Shown here piece by piece: positions 39,070 through 46,676 of a DNA stretch of 64,000 bases; within the stretch, counting starts at the first letter, position 1, and each line of letters begins with the position of its first letter. The DNA lies in contig JOHN01000024.1 of assembly GCA_000719695.1 (NCBI GenBank), positions 62,001 through 126,000 on the forward strand. The letters are read 5' to 3'. This DNA comes from Streptomyces sp. NRRL F-6131 (GTDB lineage: Bacteria > Actinomycetota > Actinomycetes > Streptomycetales > Streptomycetaceae). The notes below the pieces were generated by a model that saw only the letters and a program-made list of their open reading frames with translations, searched no databases and was not told the origin of the DNA. A program made the translations under genes and the position numbers.

Positions 39070-40293
39070 GTGGGGACGGCGAATCCGAAATCGGCCGAAT
39101 CGAGGTCGACCGTTGCGGCACCGTCCGGACGGCGCACGGTGCCGGTCCGCTACCGGACGGCCGCGCTGCCGCCGGACGTGGTCGACGGCTGGCGCGCGCT
39201 CGCGGCGGGCGAGCCCGGCGGCTCCTGGTTCACCACGCCGGAGTGGGCCCTGGCCTGGTGGGAGACGGTCGGCGCACCCAAGGGCGGGACGGGCGGGGCC
39301 GGTGGGGCGACAGGGACCGCACCGGCCGCCGGCGCGACGGCGGGCGACGGGGAGATCGTGGTCTGGCGGGACGGGGACGGGCGGGTCGACGCCGTCGTCC
39401 CGCTGCTGCGCACCGTCCAGCGGCTCCATCCGCGCGCGCCGCTGCCCGTCCCCTGTCTGACGGTGCTCGGCTCCGGGCCCGGCGCGGCCGACCACTGCGG
39501 GTTCGTCGTCGCGCCGAACCGCCGCGCCGAGGTGGCCGACTGGCTCGCCCGGCGCGGACGGCGGGCGACCCTGCTGCTCACCGATCTCGACCCCGGCCAG
39601 ACCGACCTGCTGCCGCCGGGCGCGGTGGAGATCGGCCGCACCGCGTGCCCGCGCACCGATCTGTCGGCCGGGCCGGACGCGCTGGGCTCCCGGCAGTTCC
39701 GGGCCGACCTGCGCCGGTACGGCCGCAAGCTGGCCGCCGAGGGGATCGCCTTCCGCTGGGTGCCGCCCGCCCTGGCGCTGTCCGAACTCCCGGAGCGCTT
39801 CGAGCTGTTGCGCACCGCCGTCCGGCTGCACCGGCTGCGCCGGGCGGCCCTCGGCAGGCCGACCACCTTCGACGAGGCCCGCGCACCGCTGCACCTGCGG
39901 GTGATCGAGCGGGCCGCCGACACCGGTCTCGGCGAGGGCCCGGCGTTCCTGGTCGCGGAGCGGGCCGGCGAGGTGGTCGGCGTGCTGTACGGGTTCCAGT
40001 GGCGGAACACCTTCGCCTACTACCAGATCGGCTGGGACCAGTCCTGGGCCCGGCTGCGGCTCGGCACGGCGGTGATCGCCGAGGCGGTCCGGGCGGCGGC
40101 CGGGCAGGGGCTTTCCACCTTCGACTTCCTGCGCGGCACCGAGCCCTACAAGTACCGCTTCGACGCCGTGGACCGGGAGGACGTGTCCTGGCTGGTGCCG
40201 CACGGTGTGCCGGGCGCGCTGCTCGGGCTCAAGTACCGTGCCAAGGAGGCGCGTCGGCCCGGTTCGCCGACCGGAGGAACCGGGACGCCCTGA
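39070..40293 (+). CDS. CelD/BcsL-like GNAT-fold acyltransferase
   Basis: Predicted 407 residues. The pattern of the cellulose-biosynthesis CelD/FemAB-like GNAT group is visible: WRALAAGEPGGSWFTTPEWA, LAWWETVGAP, VVPLLRTVQRLHPRAPLPVP and, in the C-terminal GNAT half, FLVAERAGEVVGVLYGFQWR, TFAYYQIGWDQSWARLRLGT, AVIAEAVRAAAGQGLSTFDF and LRGTEPYKYRFDA. Members transfer acyl or aminoacyl groups during envelope glycan synthesis. A Gly/Ala/Thr insertion at ~75-95 is low complexity. Start: the GTG at 39070 has AGGAG unusually close; a GTG at 38941 would add a basic leader. Confidence 0.8.
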   Translation: MGTANPKSAESRSTVAAPSGRRTVPVRYRTAALPPDVVDGWRALAAGEPGGSWFTTPEWALAWWETVGAPKGGTGGAGGATGTAPAAGATAGDGEIVVWRDGDGRVDAVVPLLRTVQRLHPRAPLPVPCLTVLGSGPGAADHCGFVVAPNRRAEVADWLARRGRRATLLLTDLDPGQTDLLPPGAVEIGRTACPRTDLSAGPDALGSRQFRADLRRYGRKLAAEGIAFRWVPPALALSELPERFELLRTAVRLHRLRRAALGRPTTFDEARAPLHLRVIERAADTGLGEGPAFLVAERAGEVVGVLYGFQWRNTFAYYQIGWDQSWARLRLGTAVIAEAVRAAAGQGLSTFDFLRGTEPYKYRFDAVDREDVSWLVPHGVPGALLGLKYRAKEARRPGSPTGGTGTP

Positions 40294-40617
40294 TCGCGCC
40301 CGGCGTCCGGCAGCGGCTGCCGCTGCCCGGGTTCACCGTGGTGAAGACCGGCGGCACCGATCGCAACGTGCGGGCCTGCACCGACGCCGGGGGCATCGAC
40401 ATCACGATCGGGGAGGCGGACGAGCTGGACGTGGTCGCCCACGAGGTCGGCCACGTGATCGAGAAGGTGCTGCCGGTCGGCTGCCGGCTCGACCTCGTCC
40501 GGCTGCTGCACGAGCGGCACACCGCTGCGGGCGGTCCTCCCGGGACCGCCCCGCCGCCCCGCGCCGGCTCGGCGGCGCAGCACCGTACCGCGGCGCCCGA
40601 GGGCGTCCGGCGTCCGC
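40294..40617 (+). pseudogene. Remnant of a HExxH metallopeptidase-like gene
   Basis: The 324-bp gap has coding character in the frame of 40338. GC at third positions is nearly complete and the translation reads FTVVKTGGTDRNVRACTDAG, GIDITIGEADELDVVAHEVG and HVIEKVLPVGCRLDLVRLLH. HEVGH followed by a helix is a zinc-metallopeptidase motif. There is no good start codon (only GTG at 40338 or 40341 without a ribosome site) and the frame loses coding character after ~40530, before running into the aminotransferase on the other strand. I read it as a fragment whose 5' and 3' parts are lost. It could also be a very short gene. Confidence 0.5.
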
Positions 40618-41751
40618 TCAGTGCCGGCCCTTCAACCAGTCGGCGAAGGCCTCGAGCGCGGGGGCCGGGTCGCGGCGGCCGAGGCCGATCCGGAAGCGGT
40701 CGGTGGGCGCCGGGGTCAGCTCCGAGCGGAAGACGGAGGCCGGCAGCAGCAGGACGCCGGCCTCCTCGACCAGCCCGGTGCAGAACGCCTCGACGCCGTC
40801 CGCCCCGAGGTAGCGCGGGTAGGCGACACAGCCGCCGTCGGGGGCGCGCCACTCGAAGAGACCGTCGTGGTGGGCGAAGAACGCGTCGAAGAGCGGCAGG
40901 TTGGCGTCGATGATCGCCCGGTTGCGGGCCAGGATCTGCTCGCGCGCCTTGATCGCGATCCGGGCGAGGACCTCGCTGGGGGCGGCGTTGCAGATGGTGG
41001 TGTAGTGCTTGGCGCGCTCCAGGCGGCTGCGCAACTCCCGGTCGCGGCAGGCGATCCAGCCGATCCGCAGACCGGGCAGGCCGAGCGACTTGGAGGTGAC
41101 GTTGAGCGAGAGGGCGCGCTCGGAGAGGTCGACGGCCTGCGGCAGGGCGCGGGCCGGGTCGCGCTCCAGGCCGCGGTAGACCTCGTCGCTGAACAGGTGG
41201 ATGCCGCGTTCGTCGCAGATCTCGGCCAGCCGGACGAAGTCGGCGGCGTCGATCACCTTGCCGGTGGGGTTGTTGGGGAAGTTGACGGAGACCACGCGGG
41301 TGTTGGGCCGCAGCGCGGCGGTGAGTTCGTCGAGGTCGAGCGCCCAGTCCCGGTCGGGGTCGAGCGCGACGCCGGTGACCTCGCAGAGCGAGGCCGGGAT
41401 CGTCTCGGCGGACTGGTAGTCGGGCGTGACCACCACGGCGTGGTCGTCCCGGCCGAGCAGGACCTGCATGGCCAGGTTGAGCCCCTCCTGGGCCCCGCCG
41501 AAGCAGATCACGTCGTCGGCGCCGGCCCGCTCGTAGAGGCCGGCGATCGCCTCGCGCAGGGCCGGGTCGCCGAAGGTCTCGGTGTAGCCGAGGGCGAGGG
41601 TGTCCCACGCCTGCCGGTCCTCCGGGTCGGCGAGGGCGAGCAGCTCGGACATCGCCATGGTCTGCGCGTCGGAGGCCGTGAGGTGGTGGCGGGCGGTGAA
41701 CTCCCAGCGGGAGAAGTACGTCTCCAGGCGGAAGTCGGGGAGCCGGGTCAT
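40618..41751 (-). CDS. PLP-dependent aminotransferase, class I/II
   Basis: Predicted 377 residues of fold-type I: YTETFGDPALREAIAGLYER, ADDVICFGGAQEGLNLAMQV, VVVTPDYQSAETIPASLCEV, SVNFPNNPTGKVIDAADFVR (cofactor Asn), GIHLFSDEVYRGLE (Asp/Tyr) and LNVTSKSLGLPGLRIGWIAC with the PLP lysine. The FRIGLGR segment carries the carboxylate-binding Arg. The substrate is not evident. The divergently controlled DauR-like gene upstream, on the same strand with a 90-bp gap, suggests amino-acid (perhaps basic or D-amino-acid) catabolism. Start: ATG at 41751. Confidence 0.88.
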   Translation of the reverse strand: MTRLPDFRLETYFSRWEFTARHHLTASDAQTMAMSELLALADPEDRQAWDTLALGYTETFGDPALREAIAGLYERAGADDVICFGGAQEGLNLAMQVLLGRDDHAVVVTPDYQSAETIPASLCEVTGVALDPDRDWALDLDELTAALRPNTRVVSVNFPNNPTGKVIDAADFVRLAEICDERGIHLFSDEVYRGLERDPARALPQAVDLSERALSLNVTSKSLGLPGLRIGWIACRDRELRSRLERAKHYTTICNAAPSEVLARIAIKAREQILARNRAIIDANLPLFDAFFAHHDGLFEWRAPDGGCVAYPRYLGADGVEAFCTGLVEEAGVLLLPASVFRSELTPAPTDRFRIGLGRRDPAPALEAFADWLKGRH

Positions 41752-41841
41752 GGCGGGTCTCTTTCCTCGGGGCGGAGGTGCCGGGCGGAGGTGCGGGGCG
41801 AAGGTGCGAGGGACGTACCGGGGTGCCGGGCCGGCGGGCGG

Positions 41842-42486
41842 TCAGTCGCCCGGCGGCACGGGTGTGCCGCGCAGCTCGGCGAGCAGGGTGTAGACGGTGG
41901 ACCGGGACACCTTGAGCGCCGTGGCGACGGCCGGGACGGCCCGGCGGACGGCGAACACCCCGGCCGCGTCGAGTTCGCGGAGCACGGCGAGCCGGTCCTC
42001 GCGGCCGAGCCGCTCCGGGGGCCGGCCGTGGGCGCGCACATAGCCGCCGACGACGTCGTTCATCCGCTCGGTCCAGTCCTGTTCGAAGAGCGGCGCGGGG
42101 CGCGGGGCGGTCGGCGCGGCGAAGGCGGCGAGCAGCGCGGAGGCGTGTTCCAGCGGGCCCCGGTCGAGGTTGACGCAGAGCACGGCGGCGGGCCGGCCGT
42201 CCTCGTCGCGGAGCACCGCGCTGACCGAGGAGAGCCGCCGGCCGTCGGCCAGCAGCTTCGGGTACGGGCCGTAGACGTCGGGGGCGGCCTGGTCCAGCCC
42301 GTCCAGTTCGCCGAGCATCGACGGGTCCCCCGGCCCGCGTCCGCCCAGCGGGTTCCAGATGGCGAGCACCTGGTCGCGGGCGACGTCGTGCAGCACCACC
42401 TCGGCGTAGGGACCGAGCAGCAGGGCCACCGCCTGGCAGACGGGGGCCCAGGTGCGCAGGCGTGGGTCGGGGGTCTCGGTGGTCAT
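41842..42486 (-). CDS. DauR/YheO-like PAS-HTH transcriptional regulator
   Basis: Predicted 214 residues. The YheO-like PAS domain spans residues ~10-115 (CQAVALLLGPYAEVVLHDVA, QVLAIWNPLGGRGPGDPSML, PAAVLCVNLDRG). The C-terminal helix-turn-helix (HTH_22 type) contains EDRLAVLRELDAAGVFAVRR and VPAVATALKVSRSTVYTLLA. The family includes DauR, the regulator of D-arginine catabolism. A perfect palindrome 12-28 bases upstream of its ATG is probably its own operator. It precedes the aminotransferase gene in the same direction, so both may be co-regulated. Confidence 0.87.
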   Translation of the reverse strand: MTTETPDPRLRTWAPVCQAVALLLGPYAEVVLHDVARDQVLAIWNPLGGRGPGDPSMLGELDGLDQAAPDVYGPYPKLLADGRRLSSVSAVLRDEDGRPAAVLCVNLDRGPLEHASALLAAFAAPTAPRPAPLFEQDWTERMNDVVGGYVRAHGRPPERLGREDRLAVLRELDAAGVFAVRRAVPAVATALKVSRSTVYTLLAELRGTPVPPGD

Positions 42487-42497
42487 GTTCGGACTGT

Positions 42498-42525
42498 ACG
42501 TCCAGCCTGGACGTTTCGTCCAGGA
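42498..42525. promoter_or_regulatory. Palindromic operator of the DauR-like gene with a third half-site
   Basis: ACGTCCAG (42498-42505) and CTGGACGT (42507-42514) are perfect inverted repeats around one C. A further half-site, CGTCCAGG, follows at 42518-42525. The dyad begins 12 bases upstream of the ATG at 42486, so binding would block initiation; autoregulation is likely (inference). Confidence 0.72.
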
Positions 42526-42536
42526 GAGCTTGCCGA

Positions 42537-42578
42537 ACGGGCCCGCCCCGGGGTTCCTGCCCCCGGGAGCGGGCCCGT
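42537..42578 (-). terminator. Long hairpin after the YVTN beta-propeller gene
   Basis: ACGGGCCCGC (42537-42546) pairs with GCGGGCCCGT (42569-42578). The stem continues inward with seven more pairs after a single bulged A. It lies 32 bases beyond the minus-strand stop at 42610. Confidence 0.8.
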
Positions 42579-42609
42579 GCGACCGGTCGCGGATGGCCGT
42601 GGCGAGTGA

Positions 42610-44274
42610 TCAGTCGCAGGTGATCTGGAGCAGCGCGACCTTGCAGGTCCTGCTCGCCGTGTCGTTGGCGGGCGCCGGGTCGGCCGGGGCGCCGCCGGTG
42701 CGGACCGTGGTCACGGTGAAGGTGCGGCCGATGTCGAGCAGGCCGACCTGCAGGGTGAAGTGCCGGGTGGCGCTCGCACCGACGGCCAGCGGACCGGCGA
42801 TCGCGCAGGTCAGGCGCCCGGCGGCGACGGTGCAGTCGGTGCTGGTGGCCACCAGGCCGGCGGGCAGCGCGGACGTGACGGTCGCGGCGGACACCGCGTC
42901 GGGGCCCCGGTTGGTGACGGTGAGCACGTAGTCCACCCGGCCGCCGAGCAGCCCGGAGAACGGCGAGGCGGTGAGCGCGACGGCGACGTCGGCGGAGGGC
43001 GCGAGGTACCCGAAGCGGTCGGCGGGGACGACGGCGCTGGTGCCGCCCGGCGTGGTGACGCGGACGTCGACCGGTCCGGCGACGGGAGAGGCCGGGGCGG
43101 TGGCCGTGCACGAGGTCGCGGTGCAGGAGAAGGACGCGGCGTTCCCGGCGGCGCCGAAGCTCACCGCGGTCGCGCCGGCCAGATCGGTACCGGTGACGGT
43201 GACGACCGTGCCACCGGCCTGCGGGCCGCCGGCCGGGCTGATCCCGGTGACCACCGGCGCGGGCGGCGGGAAGGCGAGGACGCTGACGGCGGCGTCGTCG
43301 AAGTCGGCGAGGTAGCCGCGCCGGCTGTCGGGCGAGACCGCCAGGGTGAACGGGCTCGCGCCGACCGGGGCGGTGCCGGTGACGGTGGCGCTCCCGGCGT
43401 CGATCGCGGTGAGCGTGTTGTCCGCGTAGTTGCTCGCGTAGACGGACCGGCCGTCAGGGGCGACCGCCACCGCGTACGGGTTGGTGCCGACCTGGACGGT
43501 GGCGGTGACGGACCGGTGCGCGGTGTCCACCGCGCTCACCGTGGAGTCGCCGCCGTTGCCGGTCCACAGCCGGGAGCCGTCGGGGGCGAGGGCGAGGCCG
43601 AACACGCCGTGGCCCACCGGTATCGACGCCCTGACGGTGGCGGTGGCGGTGTCGATCACGTCGACCCGCTGGTCTCCGGAGGCGGCCACGTACACGGACC
43701 CGCCGTCGGGGGCGACGGCCACGCCGTGCGGCCCGGCACCGACCGGGACGGTGGCGACGACGGTGCCGTGCGCGGTGTCCAGCACGCTGACCGTGCCGGC
43801 GTCCGCGTTGGTCACGTAGGCGCGGGCGCCGTCGGGGGCGACCGCCACGCCGAAGGCACCGGCGCCGACCGGGACGGTGGCGGTGACGGCGTCGGTGGCG
43901 GTGTCGACCACGCTGACGGTGCCGTCGAGGTGGTGGGTGAGGTAGGCGCGCCGGCCGTCGGGCGCGAGGGCGACGGCGTAGGAGCCGGTGCCGGCCGTGA
44001 AGGTGCCGGCGACCGTGCCGGTGGCGGTGGCCAGGACGGTCACCGTGCCACTGCCCTGGCTGGTCACGTAGGCCCGGCCGCCGTCCGGGGTGAGCGCGAC
44101 GCCCGCCGGGTAGGGGGCGACGGCGACGGTGGCCGCCACGGTGGGCGGCAGCGTCGCGGTGACGCCGGCGGCGTCGGCGGACGCGGTGCCGGGGTGGGAC
44201 AGCAGGGCGGCCGTGGCCGCGCCGGTGGCGGCCACGGCCGTCCAGAAGCGGCGCGGGGACGGGCGTGTTGTCAC
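42610..44274 (-). CDS. Secreted YVTN beta-propeller protein with IPT and DUF11 domains
   Basis: Predicted 554 residues, GTG start with GGAG five bases upstream. After a signal peptide (~35 residues, ending ASADAA) there are seven consecutive 42-residue YVTN blades (~47-342). Each runs (F/Y)xVA(V/L)(A/S)PDGxRxYVT, then DxTVSVxDTATxxVTATV and PVGAGP. An IPT/TIG domain follows (~345-430, VVTGISPAGGPQAGGTVVTV, with Cys in SFSCTATSCTA). Last is a DUF11 domain (~440-554, YVLTVTNRGPDAVSAATVTS). It is probably a surface-attached or secreted binding protein. The blades are very similar at DNA level (126-bp periodicity). Confidence 0.88.
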   Translation of the reverse strand: MTTRPSPRRFWTAVAATGAATAALLSHPGTASADAAGVTATLPPTVAATVAVAPYPAGVALTPDGGRAYVTSQGSGTVTVLATATGTVAGTFTAGTGSYAVALAPDGRRAYLTHHLDGTVSVVDTATDAVTATVPVGAGAFGVAVAPDGARAYVTNADAGTVSVLDTAHGTVVATVPVGAGPHGVAVAPDGGSVYVAASGDQRVDVIDTATATVRASIPVGHGVFGLALAPDGSRLWTGNGGDSTVSAVDTAHRSVTATVQVGTNPYAVAVAPDGRSVYASNYADNTLTAIDAGSATVTGTAPVGASPFTLAVSPDSRRGYLADFDDAAVSVLAFPPPAPVVTGISPAGGPQAGGTVVTVTGTDLAGATAVSFGAAGNAASFSCTATSCTATAPASPVAGPVDVRVTTPGGTSAVVPADRFGYLAPSADVAVALTASPFSGLLGGRVDYVLTVTNRGPDAVSAATVTSALPAGLVATSTDCTVAAGRLTCAIAGPLAVGASATRHFTLQVGLLDIGRTFTVTTVRTGGAPADPAPANDTASRTCKVALLQITCD

Positions 44275-44490
44275 GGGATCTCCAGGCTCGTCGGAATCTT
44301 CGGAGCCGGGCGGTGCACGGTCGCGCCGGGCGTTCCGGGCGACCCGGGGGGACCGTCCGGATCGCCCGAAGCGTAGAAGGCGGATTGACGAAGCGTCAGG
44401 AGATGACCGGGATTGTTGCCAACCGTTCAAGTCTGTTCAGTTGGTCACTGTTCGAACCGCCCCGGACGGATCCGCCCCGGGCACCGCCCC

Positions 44491-45591
44491 TCACCGACCC
44501 GCGGGCACCGGGGCGATGCGCTCGACGAAGCGCCGCTGGTCCTCGAGGAAACCGTCGGCGTACACCGAGCGGGGTGCGGTGATCGCGACGAACAGGCCCC
44601 GCAAGGAGCCGTCCTCCGCCCACGGGTGGGCGATGCCGTGGGTCGCGCCGGAGTAGCGGCGAACGGTCAGCCGCCCGGGTCCGGCGAGCAGTCGGCGGTA
44701 CTCGGCCTCGGTCTCGGCGACGTCGACGTTGCGGTCCCGCTCGCCGAGCGCCAGCAGCACCGGCACCGTGAGCGCGGCCAGGTCGGCGGTGGCGTCGGAG
44801 GTGAAGTTCCGTCGGACGAAGCCCCAGCGGTCGGCGTCGATGCCGTCGAGGTCGGCGCCCAGGGCGGCCCGCGCCTGCCCGTACGTCGCGCCCGCCCGCA
44901 GTTGCTCGTTGACCCGCTCCCGGCGGGCGAGCGCGGCATCGATCCGCTCCTGCGGCGTGTGCTCGTCCGCCAGGTCGGTCAGCAGGTCGTAGCGCCCCTG
45001 CCGGAGCCAGTTGATCGCGGGGCCGACGGCGATCAGGAAGCGGAGCCCGGGCGTCAGGGCGGCGGCCGCGGGCATCACCCAGCCGGCCTGACTGGCGCCC
45101 CAGAGCCCGATCCGGTCCGGGTCGATGCCGGGCCGGCCCCTGGCCCAGGCGACGGCGGCGGCGACCTCCTCGGCCCGGTCCGCCATGCTCTGGTCGAGCC
45201 AGTTGCCCGGTGCTCCGTCGACACCGGGCTTGTTCCAGGAGAGCGAGGCGTAACCGGCCTTGCCGAGGGCCTCCCAGATGGGCCGGTAGAAGGTGTCGTG
45301 GGTGGCGTTCTGCGCGCCGTCGCCGTGCACGAACACCACCAGGCCGAACGGACCGCTCCGGCCCGTCGGCCGGGCCAGCACCGCGTCCAGCGGCTGGGCG
45401 CCCCCGGTGACGGTGACCCGCTCCTCCCGCAGCTCGTAGCTGTTGGCGTGCACCACCCAGCCGGCCGCCGCAGCGGCCACCAGCACCAGGGCGAGCCCCG
45501 CCCCGAGCGATCGCCGGAGCCATCTGCGCGGCGCGCGCGGCTCCCGTTCCTCCGTCCCCGCCCCTACTCCCACCACATCTATCACCTTCAA
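44491..45591 (-). CDS. Membrane-anchored alpha/beta hydrolase
   Basis: Predicted 366 residues. An N-terminal signal anchor (WLRRSLGAGLALVLVAAAAA) places the catalytic domain outside the membrane. The fold shows GLVVFVHGDGAQNATHDTFY (oxyanion region), GLWGASQAGWVMPAAAALTP (nucleophile Ser in GASQAG), VPVLLALGERDRNVDVAETE (acid) and YSGATHGIAHPW (His). This is a dienelactone-hydrolase/prolyl-oligopeptidase-like pattern; the substrate is unknown. The likely start is TTG at 45591, inside one arm of the inverted repeat shared with the divergent PaaX-like gene; GTG at 45585 is an alternative. Confidence 0.83.
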   Translation of the reverse strand: MKVIDVVGVGAGTEEREPRAPRRWLRRSLGAGLALVLVAAAAAGWVVHANSYELREERVTVTGGAQPLDAVLARPTGRSGPFGLVVFVHGDGAQNATHDTFYRPIWEALGKAGYASLSWNKPGVDGAPGNWLDQSMADRAEEVAAAVAWARGRPGIDPDRIGLWGASQAGWVMPAAAALTPGLRFLIAVGPAINWLRQGRYDLLTDLADEHTPQERIDAALARRERVNEQLRAGATYGQARAALGADLDGIDADRWGFVRRNFTSDATADLAALTVPVLLALGERDRNVDVAETEAEYRRLLAGPGRLTVRRYSGATHGIAHPWAEDGSLRGLFVAITAPRSVYADGFLEDQRRFVERIAPVPAGR

Positions 45592-45620
45592 AACTCTCGT
45601 TCAGATTTCGATAGTTTTGA
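45588..45620. promoter_or_regulatory. 12-bp inverted repeat in the hydrolase/PaaX-like divergent promoter
   Basis: TCAAAACTCTCG (45588-45599) and CGATAGTTTTGA (45609-45620) match as an inverted repeat in 11 of 12 positions around a 9-base spacer. One arm covers the hydrolase start codon. The AT-rich dyad is the obvious operator for the divergently encoded PaaX-like regulator (inference). Confidence 0.7.
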
Positions 45621-45670
45621 GCGTACTACACTCGCTCCGGAGAGCCGCCCGACCAGGAGGAGTGACCGCG

Positions 45671-46618
45671 ATGGCCGAGGACGGACGGGTGGAGGTCCCC
45701 ACCCGGACCCTGGTGGAGGGCATGGTCCGCACCGACGGCACCGTCGACGCCGGGGAGCTGTACGCCGTCGCCGGCGAACTCGGCATGACCGACCAGCAGG
45801 TCCGCCTCTGCATCAAGCGGATGGCCGCCGACGGCCTGCTCGTCCAGGAGGGCCGCGGCCGGCGCGCCGTGCTGCGCGAGACCGACCGGGCCCGGCGGTC
45901 CGCCGAGCCCGAGGTCGGGTTCGTCCGCCACATGTACGCCCAGGACGCCGGGCTCGCCCCCTGGGACGGCCGCTGGCACCTCGTCGCCTTCGCCGTCCCC
46001 GAATCCGCCCGCGCGGCCCGCGACAGCCTGCGGGAGACCCTGGTCCGGCTCGGCGGGGCCGCCGTCCAGGGCGGCGCCTACGTCAGCGCCAACGCCTGGG
46101 AGCCCCACGTCGAGACCGAGGTCGAACGGCTCGGCGTCGGGGACTGCGTCACCCTGCTCACCACCACCGACCTGCGGATCGCCGGCGACCGGGACCCGCT
46201 CGCGCTGGCCCGTCGCCTCTGGCCGCTCGACGACCTCGCCGAGGGGCACCGCCGCCTGGCCGCCCTCGCCGCCGACCACCTGGCCCGACTCACCACCGGC
46301 ACCCCGGGCGCGACGACGGGCTCGGCACCGGGCTCGGCTCCTGCCACCGGCGCGGCGCCGCCCACCCGCGCGGAACAGCTCGCCGTCGCCGTCGAGCTCG
46401 CCGCCGAGTTCACCCGCGCCCACGCGCCCGACCCGCTGCTCCCGCCCGAGCTGCTCCCCCGCCCCTGGCCCGGGACCGAGGCCCGCGCGCTCACCGCCGA
46501 CTGCTGGCGACTGCTGCGCCGCGCCGCACGGCAGGACCCGACCCCCGGCCCGCGCTTCTTCCGGCGCTACGACGAGGTGATGGCCGAGATCACCGGCGAG
46601 ACGGCGACGACGGGCTGA
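45671..46618 (+). CDS. PaaX-like transcriptional regulator
   Basis: Predicted 315 residues. The N-terminal winged helix contains LVEGMVRTDGTVDAGELYAV, ELGMTDQQVRLCIKRMAADG and LLVQEGRGRRAVLRETD. The PaaX central domain contains WDGRWHLVAFAVPESARAAR, LVRLGGAAVQGGAYVSANAW and CVTLLTTTDLRIAGDRDPLA; the C-terminal domain includes FTRAHAPDPLLPPELLPRPW and FFRRYDEVMAEI. PaaX represses phenylacetate catabolism and binds phenylacetyl-CoA. No paa genes are adjacent, so the divergent hydrolase gene is the likely target. AGGAGGAG nine bases upstream supports the ATG. Confidence 0.85.
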   Translation: MAEDGRVEVPTRTLVEGMVRTDGTVDAGELYAVAGELGMTDQQVRLCIKRMAADGLLVQEGRGRRAVLRETDRARRSAEPEVGFVRHMYAQDAGLAPWDGRWHLVAFAVPESARAARDSLRETLVRLGGAAVQGGAYVSANAWEPHVETEVERLGVGDCVTLLTTTDLRIAGDRDPLALARRLWPLDDLAEGHRRLAALAADHLARLTTGTPGATTGSAPGSAPATGAAPPTRAEQLAVAVELAAEFTRAHAPDPLLPPELLPRPWPGTEARALTADCWRLLRRAARQDPTPGPRFFRRYDEVMAEITGETATTG

Positions 46619-46676
46619 GGCGACGGCCCGCCCGGCGTCCCGCCCGGCGACCCCGGTCCGCTCCCTCGGACGCGCC

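Noticed and set aside
43250-44180. Regular ~126-bp repeats resembling an array
   Set aside because: They are in-frame protein repeats (YVTN blades), not CRISPR: no short identical repeats with unique spacers.
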